Shown: in pieces, positions 13,683 through 17,310 of the stretch
How the letters are laid out: each line of letters starts with the position of its first letter
How positions within the stretch are numbered: position 1 is the stretch's first letter
Program-made: the position numbers and the translations under genes
The notes under the pieces: generated by a model
What the model was told of the DNA's origin: nothing
The model's input: the letters and a program-made list of their open reading frames with translations, nothing else
The model's database searches: none
Assembly (NCBI GenBank): GCA_964407425.1
Contig: CAYOVN010000069.1
Span: 1-17,310, forward strand
Source of the DNA: JABDNZ01 sp964407425
GTDB lineage: Bacteria > Gemmatimonadota > Gemmatimonadetes > Longimicrobiales > Gaopeijiaceae
Direction of reading: 5' to 3'
Length of the DNA stretch: 17,310 nt

Positions 13683-16295
13683 ATGAAACTGCGCCAATCG
13701 GTTTTGCATTTCGCCGTCTTTTTCTTTGCCGTCTCCTTCCTCTCACCGGCCTGGCTCCAAGCTCAGGAAATCCCGTCTCCGGAAGAATACTTCGGATTCC
13801 AGATGGGGGCCGATCGAAAGCTGGCCCACTGGGATGATCTGGTGAAGTACTACGATCTCCTGGATGAGCAGAGTGACCGAATCCGTGTCGATCACGTGGG
13901 CGAGAGCACGCTGGGGAATCCCTTCCTGATCATGTATATCTCCTCCCCGGAAAACCTGGCGAACTTCGACGAGCTCAAACGTCTGAATGCCATCCTTTCG
14001 GACCCTCGGGGACATTCACAGGCTGAGATCGACAACGCCATTGAGAATGGTAGGGTGGTGTTCACCCAGAGCTATGGCCTTCACTCCTCGGAGGTGGCCG
14101 CCAGCCAGACCATCGCAGAGGTGTCCTACGAGTTCGCTACCCAGAACGATGAAACGACCCTGGAGATTCTGGACAATACCATCGCCGTCATGATCCCCTG
14201 CCTGAATCCCGACGGGGAGATCATGATTACGGAATGGTACAACAAGTGGGTGGGCACCGAATACGAGGGTGCCAGCATGCCCTACCTCTACCATCACTAC
14301 ATCGGCCACGACAACAATCGGGACGCCTTCATGAGGGCCACCATCGAGTCGGAGTATGGGGCCAAGGTCATGTTCCGGGACTTGGTTCCCCAGGGGTATA
14401 TCGACCACCACCAGATGGGGTCCTATACCGCCCGGATGGCCATTCCTCCCTATGCTGAGCCCGTCCGGCCCGAAGCCGACCCTCTGGTCTGGAGGGAGAT
14501 GTCCTGGTACGGAGCTCACATTGGCTACAAGATGGACCAGGCCGGTCTCAAGGGGGCAATCGGAGCAGCCATCTACTCGGGATGGGGTCACTTCGGGTTC
14601 CACTGGATTACACCGTTCCACAACATCGCCGGAATGCTCACGGAAGGGGCCAGCGCCCGCCTGGCCACACCCATCTTTATCCACCCTGATCAGCTAGGTG
14701 GATCCCGCCAATTCCCCGAGTATGCGGAACAGACCACCTTCCCGAGTCCCTGGCCCGGTGGCTGGTGGCATGTTCGGGATATCGTAAACATGCAGAAGGT
14801 CGCGACTGTGGCGCCCCTCGAGATCGCCGCGAAGAACAGGAAGACGGTTCTCACCAACGCCTACAACAAGTCGAGCCGCCAGATTCAGCGGGGGTTGGAC
14901 GGTGAGGTGAAGGCCTATGTGATTCCTGCTGAACAGCATGATCCCCTGACAATGAAGAAGATGATCAATCTGCTTCTGGGACAGGGAATTACGGTTGACC
15001 AGGCCTCCAGTGAATTCGTTCACGAGGGCCGGGTGTACGGAGCCGGCAGCTTTGTGGTTTCCATGGCACAGCCCAAGCGGGGGCTGATCCGGTGGGTGCT
15101 GGGCCAGACCTACTACCCGGACAACAGCTTCACCCGGGACACGGATGGGAATCCTATTCGTCCCTACGACCTGTCTACGGACAACTTCGCAGAGTTCATG
15201 GGATTCCGAGCCGATCCGGTTGGAACGCCCATCGAAGCACCCGTCTCTCGGATCACGGGGTGGCTGGAACCCCATGGTGAGGTGACCGGGGGTTCCAACG
15301 GGTACGTGTTGGACGGTCGGCAGAATGATGCCTTCCACGCTGTGAACTTTCTCTTCAATGGGGGCGCCTCCGTGCGCCGGGTAGCTCACGGGGAGGGTGG
15401 TATGGCGGCGGGGGACTTCATCGTGGAAGCTGGCGTGTCGGCGGAGTTGGTAGCGGAGATTGCTGAAAGAACGGGTGTGGACTTCATGCCCCTGACTGGA
15501 GAGGTCCCGGCAGCCAGTTACCCCGTAGAGAAGCAACGCATTGGGATGTACCACCGGTACCTTGGGGGAAACATGGACGAAGGATGGACCCGGCTGCTCC
15601 TGGAGAACTTCGATTTCGAATACACCAAGATGTTGGATGAGCACATTCTGGCCGGGGATCTGAACGAGACCTACGACGTCATCGTCCTTCCCGCAGACAA
15701 CAAGGGCATGATGACGGGGATCCGGGGCGGCGGCGGGGGTGGCTACGGGCGGGCTCCCGACCCGAGCACCATTCCCCCGGACTACCGGTCCGGATTCGGC
15801 CAGGCGGGAATCGATGCCCTTGAAGCCTTCGTGAAGAATGGCGGAACGTTGGTGACCTTCGCCCAGGCAGGGGACCTCCCCATTGACGAGTTCGGCCTTC
15901 CCGTAAGAAATGCCGTTGCTGGTACGTGGGGCAATGAGTTCTGGTCGCCGGGATCCACGCTGAAAGTCGATGTGAACCCGGCAAATCCATATGCCTTCGG
16001 AATGCCGGAAGATGCCTTGGCTCTATTCCTGGCCTCCGGTCAGGTCTATGAAACGGTTTCGGGGCCGGCCAGCGCCGGGGTGAATCGCATCGTTACCTAT
16101 AAGGACCGGGACATCCTTCAGAGTGGCTGGCTTCTGGGCGAAGAGGTCATTACGAACAAAGCGGCCATGGTATCGGTGGAGCACGGTGAGGGCATGGTGG
16201 TCCTCATCGGTTTCCGCCCGCAGCACCGGGTTCAGACCCATGGCACGTTCAAGCTCTTCTTTAATGCCCTGATGGATGTGCCTGAAGCTCACTAG
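13683..16295 (+). CDS. Secreted M14-family zinc carboxypeptidase with C-terminal extension
   Basis: The product is 870 aa. GGAGGG at 13673-13678 precedes the ATG. The signal peptide (MKLRQSV, hydrophobic core) is probably cut after Ala27 (LQA/QE). The M14 catalytic domain spans about 35-350: the zinc ligands are His134 and Glu137 in LHSSE plus a later His (His242 or His243 in IDHHQMG), the substrate-binding segment is DNNRD (Asn212, Arg213), and the catalytic Glu is 321 in MLTEGAS. NPDG before the Asn-Arg motif is also typical. The second half, about 400-870, includes strand-helix patterns (YDVIVLPADNKG, ALEAFVKNGGTLVTFAQAGD) that recall class I glutamine amidotransferase-like folds. It contains no cysteine, so it would be non-catalytic in that sense. 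A GGGGGG loop lies at 682-687. It should trim C-terminal residues from peptides outside the cytoplasm. The GGT-like gene starts 42 nt later, probably in the same transcript. Confidence 0.92.
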   Translation: MKLRQSVLHFAVFFFAVSFLSPAWLQAQEIPSPEEYFGFQMGADRKLAHWDDLVKYYDLLDEQSDRIRVDHVGESTLGNPFLIMYISSPENLANFDELKRLNAILSDPRGHSQAEIDNAIENGRVVFTQSYGLHSSEVAASQTIAEVSYEFATQNDETTLEILDNTIAVMIPCLNPDGEIMITEWYNKWVGTEYEGASMPYLYHHYIGHDNNRDAFMRATIESEYGAKVMFRDLVPQGYIDHHQMGSYTARMAIPPYAEPVRPEADPLVWREMSWYGAHIGYKMDQAGLKGAIGAAIYSGWGHFGFHWITPFHNIAGMLTEGASARLATPIFIHPDQLGGSRQFPEYAEQTTFPSPWPGGWWHVRDIVNMQKVATVAPLEIAAKNRKTVLTNAYNKSSRQIQRGLDGEVKAYVIPAEQHDPLTMKKMINLLLGQGITVDQASSEFVHEGRVYGAGSFVVSMAQPKRGLIRWVLGQTYYPDNSFTRDTDGNPIRPYDLSTDNFAEFMGFRADPVGTPIEAPVSRITGWLEPHGEVTGGSNGYVLDGRQNDAFHAVNFLFNGGASVRRVAHGEGGMAAGDFIVEAGVSAELVAEIAERTGVDFMPLTGEVPAASYPVEKQRIGMYHRYLGGNMDEGWTRLLLENFDFEYTKMLDEHILAGDLNETYDVIVLPADNKGMMTGIRGGGGGGYGRAPDPSTIPPDYRSGFGQAGIDALEAFVKNGGTLVTFAQAGDLPIDEFGLPVRNAVAGTWGNEFWSPGSTLKVDVNPANPYAFGMPEDALALFLASGQVYETVSGPASAGVNRIVTYKDRDILQSGWLLGEEVITNKAAMVSVEHGEGMVVLIGFRPQHRVQTHGTFKLFFNALMDVPEAH

Positions 16296-16337
16296 GCTGA
16301 TCGCAGGCGGGCGGAGTATTTCGGATATGGAGGTGTG

Positions 16338-17310
16338 ATGCTTGGTTTGTCGAAACACGTCATGTGGGGTTTGGCGTTCCTGGTGGGCCTCGGTGTTACC
16401 GCCTGTGCCGAGGCTGGACCTCCCGAGGAGGCGCCCGAGATTGAGGCGGCTCAGCTTCTCCCTTCGCAGAGTCGCCCCGATGTCCGTGGGGTCTACGGAG
16501 CGGTTTCGGCCGGACACCCCCTTGCCGCCGCAGCTGGGTATGAGGTCCTAAGGCGGGGGGGCAACGCCGTGGACGCGGCTGTGACCATGGCAGGTGTTCT
16601 CGCCGTGGTCCGCCCCCACATGAATGGCGTGGGGGGGGACGCTTTCGCCCTCTTCTATCAGGCCTCGATTCGAGAGGTGATAGCCCTCAACGGGAGCGGT
16701 CGAGCGGGAAATCTGGCGACCCCCGAGTTCTTTTCTGAAGCCGGGGCCCAGGGGCAGATTCCGGAGAAAAGCGCCCTGGCGGTTTCCGTACCCGGAGCCG
16801 TTGCTGCGTGGGCCGATGCCTTGGAACGCTTCGGAAGCATCAGTTTGGCAGAAGCTCTTGGTCCTGCCATCCAGTACGCATCGGAGGGGTTCCTGGTATC
16901 CAAGCGGTTGGGAACGGATATGGAAGGAGGGGCAGGAGGCTTGAATGCCCCCGCTTCGGACCTTTTTCTTCCTGGAGGCGAAGCACCCCGTCCCGGGACG
17001 CTCCTCAAAAATCCGGCCTTGGCCGGCACGCTTAGGGAGATCGCTCGTGGAGGGAAGGACGGGTTCTACCGAGGGGCTGCCGCTCGAAGCATTTCCCGGT
17101 ATCTGGAGGCGGAAGGTGGCTATCTGAGGGAGGAGGACTTTGCCTCCCATACTTCCACCTGGGTCGAGCCACTTTCTTCGGAGTATGAAGGTCATACGAT
17201 CCTGGTGCTTCCTCCCAACACCCAGGGTGTTGCTCAACTTCAGTTGCTGACCATGGCGGCAGAGCACGGACTGGGTGCCCAAAACCCGGCGAGCGCCGAG
17301 TACCTCCACA
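16338..17310 (+). CDS. Gamma-glutamyltransferase / acylase-like Ntn hydrolase lipoprotein (3' end outside window)
   Basis: 324 codons are visible and the frame is open to the window's end. GGAGGTG at 16329-16335 lies very close to the ATG at 16338. The N-terminus (hydrophobic, then GVTAC) is a lipoprotein signal with Cys23. Residues from about 52 show the family start: YGAVSAGHPLAAAAGYEVLRRGGNAVDAA, then NGVGGDAFALF, LNGSGRAGN and SVPGAVAAWADALERFG. The NGSGR wording is closer to YwrD- or cephalosporin-acylase-like members than to E. coli GGT, in which the Arg lies in a different local context. The autocatalytic Thr that starts the small subunit would lie beyond the window, so maturation and activity cannot be judged. 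The family hydrolyses or transfers gamma-glutamyl groups, for example from glutathione, or related amides. Together with the M14 gene 42 nt upstream it fits extracytoplasmic peptide breakdown. Confidence 0.88.
   Translation, partial: MLGLSKHVMWGLAFLVGLGVTACAEAGPPEEAPEIEAAQLLPSQSRPDVRGVYGAVSAGHPLAAAAGYEVLRRGGNAVDAAVTMAGVLAVVRPHMNGVGGDAFALFYQASIREVIALNGSGRAGNLATPEFFSEAGAQGQIPEKSALAVSVPGAVAAWADALERFGSISLAEALGPAIQYASEGFLVSKRLGTDMEGGAGGLNAPASDLFLPGGEAPRPGTLLKNPALAGTLREIARGGKDGFYRGAAARSISRYLEAEGGYLREEDFASHTSTWVEPLSSEYEGHTILVLPPNTQGVAQLQLLTMAAEHGLGAQNPASAEYLH

Noticed and set aside
16548..17309. A 253-codon minus-strand open frame opposite the GGT-like gene
   Set aside because: It is in-register antisense; the plus-strand frame has a lipoprotein signal and clear family motifs.

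Overview
The window is about 17.3 kb of GC-rich (roughly 60% by eye) chromosomal bacterial DNA. It holds ten protein-coding genes plus a partial gene at each end, and almost all have ordinary ribosome binding sites. There is no sign of phage, plasmid, insertion sequence, CRISPR or rRNA, and no functional tRNA. Several features suggest Gemmatimonadota, or less likely Acidobacteriota: large secreted S9 and M14 peptidases with signal peptides, a MacB/FtsX-type duplicated orphan permease, a DUF418 protein, a lipoprotein di-heme peroxidase and secreted amidohydrolases. This assignment is an inference from gene families only.

Layout. Plus-strand block 1-8831: the 3' part of an EgtD-like methyltransferase; a secreted S9 prolyl-oligopeptidase-family peptidase; a secreted cyclophilin-FKBP double prolyl isomerase; a PP2C-type protein phosphatase; a lipoprotein di-heme cytochrome c peroxidase/MauG-like protein; and a secreted amidohydrolase. 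The gaps are 67-102 nt and I see no clear terminators between the genes. Minus strand 8859-11312: a duplicated MacB/FtsX-like permease, convergent with the amidohydrolase across only 27 nt. Plus strand 11507-11953: a YtoQ-family protein. Minus strand 12199-13419: a DUF418/YeiB-like membrane protein. The YtoQ and DUF418 genes converge on a strong two-way terminator and a tRNA-sized inverted-repeat structure. Plus strand 13683-end: a secreted M14 zinc carboxypeptidase followed, 42 nt downstream, by the start of a lipoprotein gamma-glutamyltransferase/acylase-like enzyme.

Biology. Six of the ten complete products, and the truncated last one, carry signal peptides or are membrane proteins. S9 peptidase, M14 carboxypeptidase, amidohydrolase (possibly peptidase-like) and gamma-glutamyltransferase together suggest a cell that degrades extracellular or periplasmic peptides. 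The double prolyl isomerase would help fold secreted proteins. This is a functional theme and not a demonstrated pathway.

I found no convincing new multi-gene system. The most unusual items are the cyclophilin-FKBP fusion, the structured intergenic segment at 12040-12112, a 20-bp tandem repeat and a nested inverted repeat between the DUF418 and M14 genes, and a G-quadruplex-type G-run motif upstream of the S9 gene. Intergenic stretches are all under 300 nt. The largest are 13420-13682, 11954-12198 and 11313-11506; the first two are described below, and in the third I see only the permease ribosome binding site and weak promoter-like sequence.
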